From: Globodera rostochiensis
Lineage: Eukaryota; Nematoda; Chromadorea; Rhabditida; Heteroderidae
Direction: 5' to 3'
DNA: 64,000 nt
Assembly (NCBI GenBank): GCA_018350325.1
Contig: JAEVLN010000040.1
Coordinates: 186,001-250,000, forward strand
Below the pieces are notes generated by a model, which was not told where the DNA came from, searched no databases, and saw only the letters and a list, made by a program, of their open reading frames with translations. Both the position numbers and the translations under genes were made by a program. Positions 1 to 10,508 of this stretch are shown here, piece after piece. The stretch's first letter is position 1, and every line of letters begins with the position of its first letter.

Positions 1-216
1 TAGCAACCCTAGGACCTCAAAAACCCCTAGCAATAACTTTTAACGACTAAAAACAATTCCAAAAATTTTTTTTTTTGTTTTTTTTTAAAAAAAAAGTTTT
101 TATTCGACCTATTGTTCGCATTCGGGTCCGGGGTTCGACATACGTAAAAACGGAACCCGAATTCGTGTTTTTTGCACGAGTTTTTGAGGTTTTTGTCATT
201 TTTAATTTTTTTTTGG

Positions 217-1380
217 TCAGAATTTGACACGTTCAAGCAGTTCGGCCGCCGCGTCACGCGTGTACGTACACAAACGGAGGGACTGTTGGTGGTGCTGCTA
301 AAATAAAAACATTTGTTGTGAGCAACTGAAAATTCGAGAAATAAAAGCAAAATCACCACTAATGTGATGGTACCAAGAGAATTTTGGACTGGCTGGGCCA
401 GGCAGTACAAACAAACTATCAACAACAACAAAAAAATTAATTTTTTTTTTTTTTTACAATTATTGAGTAATTAATTTCGAATAGTAAAAATTCAAACCTT
501 CGCTCTGCGCGCTGTTGTTGTTCATGCCTGTCCTTTGCCAATTGCAGCTGAAACAAACATTGAGGGCAAGAAAAAAAAATTTTATTTTTTTTGAAGAAAT
601 TTCATTCAAATAAAAAAGACGCAAAAAAAACAACGAATTTTTTATAAAAATTAATTTGTTGTTATGTCTTTAAACAATGTATGCTTAAAAAATGATTGAA
701 TAAAGTCTGAATTTAAAAATTACAGAAATATTTGGTAATACATAGTTTACTTAGTTTGTAACCCCCCATTTTTGATTAAAAAAAATAAAAAAATTTTTTA
801 TTCATGTAAAACGCGTTTCCAGTGGTTATTGGGGTCGGGGAAATCGAATCTGAGCTCCATTTCGACCAATTTTGAAGTCCGGACCCGAATTCGGAACAAT
901 TTTTCAAAAATTTCAAAATTTTGCAAAAACAACTATGTGCCTCTCAAATGCGCGGCGCCCAACCGTCAAAAAGAGTTCGGCAAACATGGCACAACGAATC
1001 GGTAGATGATCCACGACGAGTTGACGAACAACCCGAAGAACAGGTCTTTCGCATTCAGCGTCCGGCCGGGGTCCATGGACCATGTGCGTCTTGCGCGCGC
1101 GAGGAATAAGAGCTCGGACACGGCGGTGAACCGTTTCGAGAAGCTTCACCCGAACGTTGTCTAATTCTTGAAATGCAACAACAAATGTGTTATCAATCAA
1201 AATCAAAATTTAGAAAAAGTCAAAAATCAAAAAAAAAAAAATTTTTAGGCTTAGACCATCCATACCGTCCGTTGGCCAAATGCGGGCGGCATGGCAACGC
1301 TTGGCCCCAAGTCGGCGGCCAAGTCCGGCCCGCCGTGGTCCAAATTCTTCAACAGAATTCGACCCAAGGCTTTGCAGAAA
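217..1380 (-). CDS. Fragmentary minus-strand gene, family not recognised
   Basis: Five stretches on the minus strand have acceptor sites and codon usage rich in C/G at third positions, as in the other genes here. They are 1266-1380 (begins FCKALGRILLKNL, ends at a gtatgg donor), 966-1143 (contains MDPGRTLNAKDLFFGLFVNS, then a stop), 498-547 (Gln/Arg-rich, LQLAKDRHEQQQRAER), 374-415 (ends PSQSKILL) and 217-297 (ends DAAAELLERVKF and a stop). The phases of neighbouring exons do not all agree: 1266-1380 leaves phase 0 while 966-1143 needs phase 2, and 498-547 leaves phase 2 while 374-415 reads best in phase 0. The model is therefore incomplete, or the locus is decaying, or two genes are present. 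I do not recognise the protein. Confidence 0.3.
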
Positions 1381-1703
1381 CTGAAAAAACGCCAAAAATT
1401 TAGTCGTTTTTTTGGCAATTGCAGAAAAAAATTTTTAAAAAAAATTCAGAATGCATTTCTTTCAGGGTAAAAAATGCGAATGCGCAATATAAAAAATTTA
1501 TCAACCCAAAAAAAGGTTGTTTTTGAAAACTTCTGGGTTCGACATTCGTAAAATCCGCTTCTATGCTTATTTTTATTATAAAAAACATGCATTTAAAATT
1601 TAAAAAAAAAACAAAAATTTCGTCGGGACCGCAATTCGTTGCCATGGCCATCCACGCTTTTTAAGAAAAAAGCGAAACCCGGACTAATGGCGGGTTTTTT
1701 TTT

Positions 1704-4222
1704 GGATTACTGCCATAAAGAGAACCTTAAATAGAAAAAATTCGATCCTTAGGGGTCCATTTTCCGTTTTTATTGCATTTTTCTTTTCCACCAAAAAAGT
1801 TGGATTTTAGGGGTACATTTTTCTTAAGCAATTTTTCCCACAAAAAGTTGGATTTTAAGGTGTACATTTTCCTTAAGCAATTTTTTGACCAATTTTTTTA
1901 ACAAATTGCCAGCAAAAATCAAAAAATTAACAATTTGCCATCAAAAATCAAAAAAAAAACAAATTGATTTTTGAAAATTCCTTAAATAAAATACCTTGGC
2001 GCTCAGATGGGAAAGCTATTTGAGCCGCTCAGGTGGTTCAAATTCCCCTTCCCAAAAATTTGGGTACGGCCCTGATTTTCGGTAAATTTTTTAGTTTTTT
2101 TTAACTTTTTTTTAGAAAAATCGTAAAATTTTTGAAAATTCGAATTTTTCAAAAATACAACTTTTGATTTTGTCTAAGATTTTCCATCAAGTACTTAGTT
2201 AGGTAGTTGATTTTTTGTATTAGTGTTGAAAAAGCATGAAGTTTTCCCGCAACCATGGGGAGAGGGGGACCCTCTAAAAACTTTTCTTCAACATTAACCG
2301 ATTCAAAAATACTAAACGCCACTCGGCCCGAATTTGACAATGTTTCTGTTGAGGAAATTTGTTAAAAAATTTGATGAATTCCAAGTTTAATTTATCGACA
2401 CCAAGCATTCAAAATCTTTAGGGGGTAAAACTCAAATCAACGCCATAAAATCCCTAAAAAACATTCGTTCTTCGATTTTTCCCAAAAATTGCCGTTCTAA
2501 TCAACACAAATGGCTAAGCAAGTTTTGCTCAGATCTGGCTTATTCGTCTCAAAAGGGCAACAACGCGCTCAGCTTCGGAGGGAAATGTCGCTTCATGGAT
2601 GGCAAAAAAAGGAAGAAAAAAAAAAGCAAATTAATTCATTTACACAAATCATAACGCCAAACCCATTTAATTAACAGACCATATGCCACATAGTAGAGTG
2701 CCGCAAATCCGGATTTGCGGATCCCGCTGCGGGATTAATCCCGCAATCCCGCATTTTAAATTTGCGGGATCCCGCGCGGGATTGCGGGATTTTTAAATTT
2801 TACCAAAAAAATCAAAACACCTTTCAAACTGGACCGAATTGTTCAATTTGTATCATTTGAAGCTCTTATTTATCCAAGACTACTTGTAACTAGGGCCGGG
2901 ACCGGGATTTTTGGGAAAAACCGGGATTGGGATTAACCGAGATTGACAATGAGGGGATTTTTTTTTTTGGATTACTGCCATAAAGAGAACCTTAAATAGA
3001 AAAAATTCGATCCTTAGGGGTCCATTTTCCGTTTTTATTGCATTTTTCTTTTCCACCAAAAAAGTTGGATTTTAGGGGTACATTTTTCTTAAGCAATTTT
3101 TCCCACAAAAAGTTGGATTTTAAGGTGTACATTTTCCTTAAGCAATTTTTTGACCAATTTTTTTAACAAATTGCCAGCAAAAATCAAAAAATTAACAATT
3201 TGCCATCAAAAATCAAAAAAAAAACAAATTGATTTTTGAAAATTCCTTAAATAAAATACCTTGGCGCTCAGATGGGAAAGCTATTTGAGCCGCTCAGGTG
3301 GTTCAAATTCCCCTTCCCAAAAATTTGGGTACGGCCCTGATTTTCGGTAAATTTTTTAGTTTTTTTTAACTTTTTTTTAGAAAAATCGTAAAATTTTTGA
3401 AAATTCGAATTTTTCAAAAATACAACTTTTGATTTTGTCTAAGATTTTCCATCAAGTACTTAGTTAGGTAGTTGATTTTTTGTATTAGTGTTGAAAAAGC
3501 ATGAAGTTTTCCCGCAACCATGGGGAGAGGGGGACCCTCTAAAAACTTTTCTTCAACATTAACCGATTCAAAAATACTAAACGCCACTCGGCCCGAATTT
3601 GACAATGTTTCTGTTGAGGAAATTTGTTAAAAAATTTGATGAATTCCAAGTTTAATTTATCGACACCAAGCATTCAAAATCTTTAGGGGGTAAAACTCAA
3701 ATCAACGCCATAAAATCCCTAAAAAACATTCGTTCTTCGATTTTTCCCAAAAATTGCCGTTCTAATCAACACAAATGGCTAAGCAAGTTTTGCTCAGATC
3801 TGGCTTATTCGTCTCAAAAGGGCAACAACGCGCTCAGCTTCGGAGGGAAATGTCGCTTCATGGATGGCAAAAAAAGGAAGAAAAAAAAAGCAAATTAATT
3901 CATTTACACAAATCATAACGCCAAACCCATTTAATTAACAGACCATATGCCACATAGTAGAGTGCCGCAAATCCGGATTTGCGGATCCCGCTGCGGGATT
4001 AATCCCGCAATCCCGCATTTTAAATTTGCGGGATCCCGCGCGGGATTGCGGGATTTTTAAATTTTACCAAAAAAATCAAAACACCTTTCAAACTGGACCG
4101 AATTGTTCAATTTGTATCATTTGAAGCTCTTATTTATCCAAGACTACTTGTAACTAGGGCCGGGACCGGGATTTTTGGGAAAAACCGGGATTGGGATTAA
4201 CCGAGATTGACAATGAGGGGAT
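1704..4222. repeat. 1.265-kb tandem direct duplication, non-coding
   Basis: The block starting at 1704 recurs at 2969 almost base for base (offset 1265, one A fewer in a poly-A run). Both copies end in the same segment of degenerate ccggga/cgggat words next to a poly-T run. The only open frames (63 aa, minus, in both copies) are identical because the DNA is identical and show no coding features. Near-identity implies a very recent duplication or an assembly artefact. Each unit ends in a hairpin-rich stretch (around 2698-2795 and 3962-4060) built from inverted gcgggat words. Confidence 0.85.
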
Positions 4223-4505
4223 TTTTTTTTTTTGTAATGGTCAAGGGTGAAACAAATTTTTTTTTATTATTCAAAAATATCTTCCTCATTGTCTTCAACT
4301 TCGATTGCCTCAGCATCAAATTTTTTGAGATTTCTGGCTTCAATTCTGCTGCTGGGGCTGAGGAAGGGGTCGGCGGTGCCGATAGGCGCCGCCGGGGAAA
4401 ATTTTTTGGAATTTTTACTCAATTTGTTAAGAGATTTGCAACAAATACGAGTATTTTTGAATTTTTGACTCCATTTATTTACCAATTTTATAGGTAAAAT
4501 AAAGG

Positions 4506-5096
4506 TCCTTCGGACACGGAACGAGAAGAGGATAAGGAAGAAGAAGACGAAATTGAAAGTGACACCGGAAAAATACCTGTTGACGACAAATTGACAACTG
4601 AAACATCCGAACTCAACAACACAGAAACTGAATCAAGAAAGAGAACATTTCCAAATGTCCCAGACAAAAGTGATCAACCAAAGGCAGTCAAAATTTTGAT
4701 GGAGGAAAAAAGGAAAAAATTAATCGGACAAATTGATGTTGGACACTCAAAGGTTGACACTCGTGGTTCCCACTACAAGGAAGCAGGGTGCCTTTTGAAA
4801 CACCGTTCGACAACGGCGGAGTGCTTGGCAATGATCCCACGGGACGGTTGTTCAGTGCTTCAAATCCGCGCGGCGTATTGGGACAAATTGGAAATGATGA
4901 AAGAAACCATCTCTCAGACAATCCGACACGCTTCGAATTGGGATTAACTAAACCCACTCGACGAAGATGGGCCAACAACATCAAAATGATCCGTCAAAGG
5001 GGAATTTTTTGTTTCACCCCGAAATGTCGTGGAAAACGACCTTTTTCAAACATAAATTATTATTCATTCTTCTTCTTCATTCTTCTTCGTTTCTGA
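4506..5096 (+). CDS. Possible neuropeptide-precursor-like exon(s)
   Basis: From about 4506 (acceptor-like aaataaag) an acidic, Glu/Asp/Thr-rich frame runs to about 4785 and contains ESRKRTFPNVPDK. After a +1 frame change near 4780 a second frame with equally gene-like codons continues (for example NDPTGRLFSASNPRGVLGQI) and contains RQRGIFCFTPKCRGKRPF at about 4996-5050. This has basic residues before, a Cys-x4-Cys hexapeptide loop, and a Gly-Lys-Arg amidation/cleavage site. The acidic spacer, dibasic sites and cyclic peptide resemble a neuropeptide precursor; the FxPxCRG core is loosely reminiscent of elevenin. No signal peptide exon was found and the frame change needs an intron or a sequence error, so it may be a pseudogene. 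Confidence 0.35.
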
Positions 5097-5102
5097 CATT
5101 TG

Positions 5103-5372
5103 TAATGAATATTTTATTTTTGGATTTGTTAACATATTCAGTCACATTTTTCTGCTCGAAATCGTAAAATTTAAGGTCACTTTGTTTACGAACGTTATGT
5201 ACCGCCCTTCGCTATTTAAGCAGCAGAGCGATCCCTTTTACTCAGTGTGAACAATTGTGTTCTTAACTCTATTTAAAACTGTTTGGTTCTCTTTGAATTG
5301 TGATAATTCTAATAATATTGTGTTGTATAACAATTATTATTGAATTAAATTCTTTGTTGGAAACTTGGGACA
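5103..5372 (+). other. Possible solo LTR / promoter-like stretch
   Basis: The stretch begins with tgtaatg, contains a TATTTAAG box near 5212 followed by an initiator-like actcagtgtgaac, and ends near a ggaca. That composition resembles a small Bel/Pao or gypsy LTR. No second LTR, primer-binding site or pol sequence was seen, so this is only a suggestion. Confidence 0.2.
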
Positions 5373-5453
5373 TTGTGTGTTGAGCTATAAACGGACTGGA
5401 AGGAATTGATTGAATTCATTCCAAATAGTGCTTATCCCAAGTACTTTTCCGAC

Positions 5454-5990
5454 AGGGGGGGGGGGATATATGCCACATAAACATAGCAATTTAGCCATAC
5501 ATCGGGGGGGGGGGATATATGCCACATAGACATAGCAATTTTGCCATACATCGGGGGGGGGGGGGTATATGCCACATAGACAATAGCAATTTTGCCATAC
5601 ATCGGGGCGGGGGGTATATGCTACATAGACAATAGCAATTTTGCCATACATCGGGGGGGGGGGGTATATGCCACATAGACAATAGCAATTTTGCCATACA
5701 TCGGGGGGGGGGGGGGGGATATATGCCACATAGACAATAGCAATTTTGCCATACATCGGGGGGGGGGGGGTATATGCCACATAGACAATAGCAATTTTGC
5801 CATACATCGGGGGGGGGATATATGCCACATAGACAATAGAAATTTTGCCATACATCGGGGGGGGGGGGGTATATGCCACATAGACAATAGCAATTTTGCC
5901 ATACATCGGGGGGGGGGTATATGCCACATAGACAATAGCAATTTTGCCATACATCGGGGGGGGGGGATATATGCCACATAGACATCCGGT
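5454..5990 (+). repeat. ~48-bp minisatellite carrying ATGCCA motifs and poly-G, upstream of copy A
   Basis: About eleven units, each reading tATGCCAcatagacaata, then gcaattttgccatacatc, then a run of 7-16 G. Ten units keep the ATGCCA hexamer; one has ATGCTA (near 5616). The array ends about 45 bp before the TATA box of copy A. ATGCCA is the core of the DOG box reported in promoters of cyst-nematode dorsal-gland effectors. The G-runs could form quadruplexes on the plus strand. Relatives of the same unit lie upstream of the other gene copies (12180, 17970, 21320-21545, 27225, 30380-30600). Unit number may be affected by assembly through homopolymers. Confidence 0.9.
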
Positions 5991-6032
5991 TGACGTTCAC
6001 GCGCCATTCACGGCAACAAATTGTAAAATTTG

Positions 6033-6040
6033 TATATAAA
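6033..6040 (+). promoter_or_regulatory. TATA box of microexon gene copy A
   Basis: A tgtatataaa match lies about 460 bp upstream of the signal-peptide ATG and just downstream of the ATGCCA/poly-G array. The same block (ttgacgttcac, attcacggcat, tgtatataaaa) recurs before the other copies, with TATA boxes near 12288, 18082, 21626, 27327 and 30685. Confidence 0.5.
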
Positions 6041-6372
6041 AGCTAATATTACATTCATGTTTTTATCTTCATAAAAAAAACATTTTTCTTGTATTCTCAT
6101 TTGACAGCTCTCGACGAGACACAAATCGATCTAATTTGGATACCGGCCGGCTGAGTCCCAGTGTAAAAGGGACACTTTAGTACCATTAAGAAACACACAC
6201 AGGCGATAGGCCAAAAAATTTTGGCAAAAAATCTCCATTTTTGGCAATTTTTAGTTGAGCGCGCTAAAATTTCAAGTTTTCTGGGCCCTATGATCAACAT
6301 TTTCCCTTCCTTCATAAACCCATTTTTCTTGTTGTTTTTTGTCTCGCAATTTGTGCAACATTTTACTTTCAC

Positions 6373-6447
6373 TTAGAGCACGGACCGATCAAAAACTCGG
6401 AAAATCTCGCCGAGTTTTTTTCGAGATTTCTCGATCGACGAATTATT
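6373..6447. repeat. Palindromic TAGAG-type element in the 5' leader of copy A
   Basis: This starts tagagcacgg and contains inverted words of ctcgg/ccgag and cgagatttctcgatcg, so it can fold into hairpins. Equivalents sit at the same place before copies B (from 12387), C (from 18179), D (from 21726), E (from 27425) and F (from 30786). It was therefore present in the ancestral unit, as an old MITE or as a leader structure of the transcript. Confidence 0.5.
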
Positions 6448-6495
6448 ACCGCGATAAACCTGAAGTGAATTTGAATTATTTTTAAGATAAAAAAA

Positions 6496-8922
6496 ATGCG
6501 TTTTTGTGTTCTTGTTTTGGTCATTTTTGTACTTTTTATGGCAGTAATTGGAACAGCAGAATGCGGCTGCATCTGGTCAAAGCCGGCGCACACAACTGCT
6601 GGCAGTGGTCAAAGCACACGACGCCAACAACAAAGTCGGGACAAATTTTAAAAAATTGTTTTTTAAATCGAAATTGTTAATTTTATAATAATTACAATGT
6701 TGCATTTAGCGGCGACAACATCCGAATCATACCCATTGCCAATTCCTCAAAATCGTAAATCACTATTTAAATAATTTAGGAATAATTGTATTATTTAATT
6801 TATTATTTTTGTAAAATGTTTGAAATTATACTTAAATTTGAATGAAATTGTTTGTTAGCAGGAATGTCGTTAACCAAGAAAAGTAAAGTCAATAAAAACA
6901 TTCTTATAAATGTTTGAAATTAGAGTTAAAATTGATGTAAAAAAAATATTTTTTTTGATTTTGTGACAATTGTTTACTTCATTTTGTAATATTTACAGGA
7001 TCATCACACCCAATACCAATTCCTTCAAAGCGTAAATCACTATTTAAATAATTTATGAAAAATTGTATAATTTAATTTATTATTTTATAAAATGTTTGAA
7101 ATATACTTAAATTTGAATGAAATTTTTTGTTTGCAGGAAAGTCGTCTTTCAAGAAAAGTAAAGTCATTAAAAACATTCTTATAAATGTTTGAAATTAGAG
7201 TTAAATTTATGTAAAAAAATATATAAATTTTTTGATTTTGTGATAATTGTTTACTTAATTTTGTAATAGCGGCGACATCATCCGAATCATCATTGCCAAT
7301 TTCTTCAAAGCGTAAATCACTATTTAAATAATATTAGTAAATCATTATTTACATAATTTAAGAAATATTGTACAATTTAATTTATATTATTTAAATAGAC
7401 TTAAAATGAAAGAATATAAATTTTTTGATTTTGATGATAATTGTTTACTTAATTTTGTAATATTTACAATATTGCATAGCGGCGACATCATCCGGATCAC
7501 CACCATTGCTTCCTAGTAAATTATTATTTGCATAATTTAAGAAAAAATGTATAATTTAATTTATTATTTATAAATTATTTTTAAAATTGGATTTAAAGAA
7601 TGAAAATTGTTCGGTAATATTTACAATATTGCTATTTAAGTGGGACCATTACCGCGTTTTCTTCCTGGTAAATGACTTATTTAAATATTTAAGAATTTTA
7701 TTGGTTTATTTTCATAAATTGTTTGAAATTGCTTAAATTTGGATTAAAGAATGAAAAAGCTCTATTTAATTAAATTTGTTTGGTAAATTCCAGAAGTCGG
7801 GACAAATTTTAAAAGATTGTTTTAAATCGAAATTGTTTGCTTAATTTTGTAATAATTACAATTTTATATTTAAGCGCAACAAATGCACCCGCCGGTACCA
7901 TTACCGTTGCCGCCTGGTAAACATTATTAACTATTTTTATTTTTATTCATAAAATGTTTGAAATTATACTTAAATTTGAATGAAATTTTTTGTTTGCAGG
8001 AAAGTCATCTTCCAAGAAAAGTAAAGTCAATAAAAACATTCTTATAAATGTTTGAAATTAGACTTATTTTTTGATTTTGTGACAATTGCTTACTTATGTA
8101 ATCTTTACAATGTTGCATTTAAAGCGGCGGAATCATCCGGACCACCATTGCTTCGTAGTAAATCATTATTTACATAATTTAAGAAAATTTTATAATTTAA
8201 TTTATTATTTATAAATTATTTTTAAATTGGATTTAAAGAATGAAAATTGTCGGTAATATTTACAATATTGCATTTAAGTGAACCCAGAGCTGCGTTATCG
8301 TCCTGGTAAATGACTTATTTACTTCTGCCAAATGATTAGGTATTTAAATTTTGTTTAAGTTTAATTTATATTATTTCATAAATAGTTTCAATTTAGACTT
8401 AAATTTGAATTTAAAGAAGTAATTTTTTTAAATCTGACGAAAATTGATTGCTTAATGACTAGAGCCCGGATTTTTAGGGGTTAACCTATTTTTGCGGATA
8501 GGGTTTGACGAGAGAAGCCACAGAAATAGCATTCATTTCGAAACATTTTTGAATTAGAGCGACTTTTTAGTCCCTGAAAATCCCTATTTCGGGCTTCAAA
8601 AACATGTGAAAAATATTATATTTATTGTAAGAAGAAAATTAATAAAAAATGATGGATTTTAAAGGTTCCCTATTTTGCCACTTTTTGGGGTTTTTAGTCC
8701 CTATTATATGTCCCTATTTCACATTTTTAGTCCCTAAAAATTCGGATTTATATTATTTTATAAATAGTTTCAATTTAGACTTAAATTTGAATTTAAAGAA
8801 TGTAATTTTTAAAATCTGATATTGATTGCTTAATGCCAAAATTGCATTTAAAACGCATAAAAATTGCAGGCGCCACGTCGCAAGGTGCCTATGCCAAAAG
8901 AAAAGGGGAAAAAATGAATTGA
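6496..8922 (+). CDS. Microexon secreted-protein gene, copy A (13 exons, 179 aa)
   Basis: Exons: 6496-6634, 6710-6754, 6862-6882, 6999-7031, 7137-7157, 7270-7311, 7480-7515, 7641-7667, 7875-7916, 8000-8020, 8125-8157, 8279-8305, 8870-8922. The lengths (139, 45, 21, 33, 21, 42, 36, 27, 42, 21, 33, 27, 53) sum to 540 nt, exactly 180 codons, with no internal stop. Every internal exon is phase 1-1 and bounded by AG and GT. Exon 1 encodes a clear signal peptide (MRFCVLVLVIFVLFMA), and the mature protein starts near ECGC. Microexons encode Ser/Thr/Pro-rich modules (SSHPIPIPSK, QQMHPPVPLPLPP) alternating with basic KSSSKK modules; the C-terminus is Lys-rich. The terminal GCGCC exon is shared with all copies. 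A secreted, probably disordered, possibly glycosylated product is inferred. No known family was recognised; an effector role is inference from context. Confidence 0.75.
8460..8745. mobile_element. Small inverted-repeat element in the last intron of copy A
   Basis: The ends read tagagcccggatttttaggg and, inverted, ccctaaaaattcgg. The interior is made of degenerate ccctattt/agggatt words. It separates the decayed cttctgccaaatgattag exon remnant from the final exon of copy A; other gene copies lack it at this place. Confidence 0.5.
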
Positions 8923-9060
8923 TTGATGAATGGCGACGTTTTTTCGATTGTTTAGTGTTATTTGTTGTGCAATTGAATAATAACAAAACAATAAAATATT
9001 ATTATTCATTTTTATATTTATTTTTTCAACAAATGTGAATCATCCGCCCTTTTCTGTCAT

Positions 9061-9440
9061 GTGACCCCAAGCAAAACAAGGCCGGGCATCCCCGGTTTGT
9101 TCATCCCCGAAAACGGGCATCCCCAGTTTGTTTATCTCCGAAAACGGGCATCCCCGGTTTGTTCATCCCCGAAAACGGGCATCCCCGGTTTGTTTATCTC
9201 CGAAAACGGGCATCCCCGGTTTGTTCATCCCCGAAAACGGGCATCCCCGGTTTGTTCATCCCCGAAAACGGGCATCCCCGGTTTGTTCATCCCCGAAAAT
9301 GGGCATCCCCGGTTTGTTTATCTCCGAAAACAGGCATCCCCGGTTTGTTCATCCCCAAAAACGGGCATCCCCGGTTTGTTCATCCCCGAAAACGGGCATC
9401 CCCGGTTTGTTCATCCCCGACAACGGGCATCACCGGGCAG
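9061..9440. repeat. 33-bp minisatellite downstream of copy A
   Basis: About eleven units of cgggcatccccggtttgttc plus atccccgaaaa. The same unit follows copies B, C, D and E in 1-4 copies (14860, 20335, 24020, 29425). Open frames through it are a by-product of the unit length being divisible by 3. Confidence 0.9.
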
Positions 9441-9471
9441 TCAGTGTGTTTGTTTGAAATTTGGATTACGG

Positions 9472-9790
9472 AAGCGAGTCATTTGAGCACCGAGTCATTT
9501 GGGCACCGAGTCATTTGGGCACCGAGTCATTTGAGCACCGAGTCATTTGCGCGAGTCATTTTGGGCACCGAGTCATTTGAGCACCGAGTCATTTGGGCAC
9601 CGAGTCATTTGAGCACGAGTTATTTGGGCACCGAGTCATTTGGGCACCGAGTCATTTGCGCACCGAGTCATTTGAGCACCGAGTCATTTGGGCACCGAGT
9701 CATTTGAGCACCGAGTCATTTGGGCACCGAGTCATTTGGTCACCGAGTCATTTGAGCACCGAGTCATTTGGGCACCGAGTTATTTTGGGA
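9472..9790. repeat. 16-bp minisatellite (gggcaccgagtcattt)
   Basis: About twenty units of gggcaccgagtcattt with g/a variants (gagcaccgag). The same array recurs at 15913-16072 and 25064-25301 and, degraded, near 20480 and 29535. It is part of the 3' flank of the gene cassettes. Confidence 0.9.
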
Positions 9791-9873
9791 TTACGCATGA
9801 AATTCTTAACAAAAAGCACATTTTTGCAAAAGCACAATAATTAGCCCCGTTCTTTTTGGCTTAAAGTTGAATC

Positions 9874-10007
9874 AGCTCCCGCCTCGGGCTAAATTGCCGT
9901 TTAGGCCAGGCTCTAATTTGTAAGACTGACAGGAGTGGATTGGTATATGAGTCGGCAAAGAAATTAATTTACTCCACTAAACGGCAATTTAGCCCGAGGC
10001 GGGAGCT
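9874..10007. mobile_element. MITE-like perfect inverted repeat
   Basis: A 30-bp arm (starting agctcccgcctcgggctaaa) at 9874-9903 is repeated exactly inverted at 9978-10007 around a 74-bp AT-rich loop. No coding content and no obvious target duplication. Confidence 0.7.
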
Positions 10008-10064
10008 CCTTTATTTTACGTAACAAATAATTAATTCAGTTTTTTTGGTCGGATTTATAAAAGT

Positions 10065-10180
10065 TTGGGCCACAAGTTTTGGGCCGCAAGTTTCGGGCCG
10101 CGTAGTTTCGGGCCGCTAAGTTTTGGGCCGCAAGTTTTGGGCCGCAAGTTTCGGGCCGCGTAGTTTCGGGCCACCAGCCC
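10065..10180. repeat. Short tandem repeat of gggccgcaagtttt/cgggccgcgtagttt words
   Basis: Six or more degenerate 17-20-bp units containing gggccgcaagtt. No gene is visible around it. Confidence 0.7.
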
Positions 10181-10508
10181 CTTTTGTCAAAAAATGTGCA
10201 TAATTTTTATTTTTTTACAGATATTATGGCAAAAAGGAAATTATTGTGCAAAAACAATTGTTCGAATTTAGTACCATTCTAAAGCTCTGGATTCGTAGAA
10301 GCTATTTGTAAGCAAGAGCTAAGCGATAGGATAGCTCCCGAGAAGGTTATGCCCAGAAATACTAAATTGACGAAATAGTGTGCAAAAGTGAGAGGGACGG
10401 TTAGACACACTAGAGTAACGAGAGAGAGAGAACGTGTAACACTGGGGGTGCATCCCAGCAGTTGTATGCAACCCATAGAACTTTTTATTAGCTTTCTGGG
10501 AAATTGAC

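Noticed and set aside
5454..5990. CRISPR-like array
   Set aside because: Regular repeat spacing, but the 'spacers' are the same sequence plus G-runs. The genome is clearly eukaryotic.
5385..6007. Overlapping open frames with MYGKIAIVYVAY / CHIDNSNFAIHRGGGG repeats
   Set aside because: Open on both strands in several frames because of the 48-bp unit with G-runs. The array sits upstream of a TATA box and behaves as promoter repeat DNA.
9061..9844. Open frames of FVHPRKRASPVCSSPKTGIPGL and SHLGTESFGHRVI repeats
   Set aside because: Pure minisatellite translations (33-bp and 16-bp units), open in all three frames, with no signal for translation.
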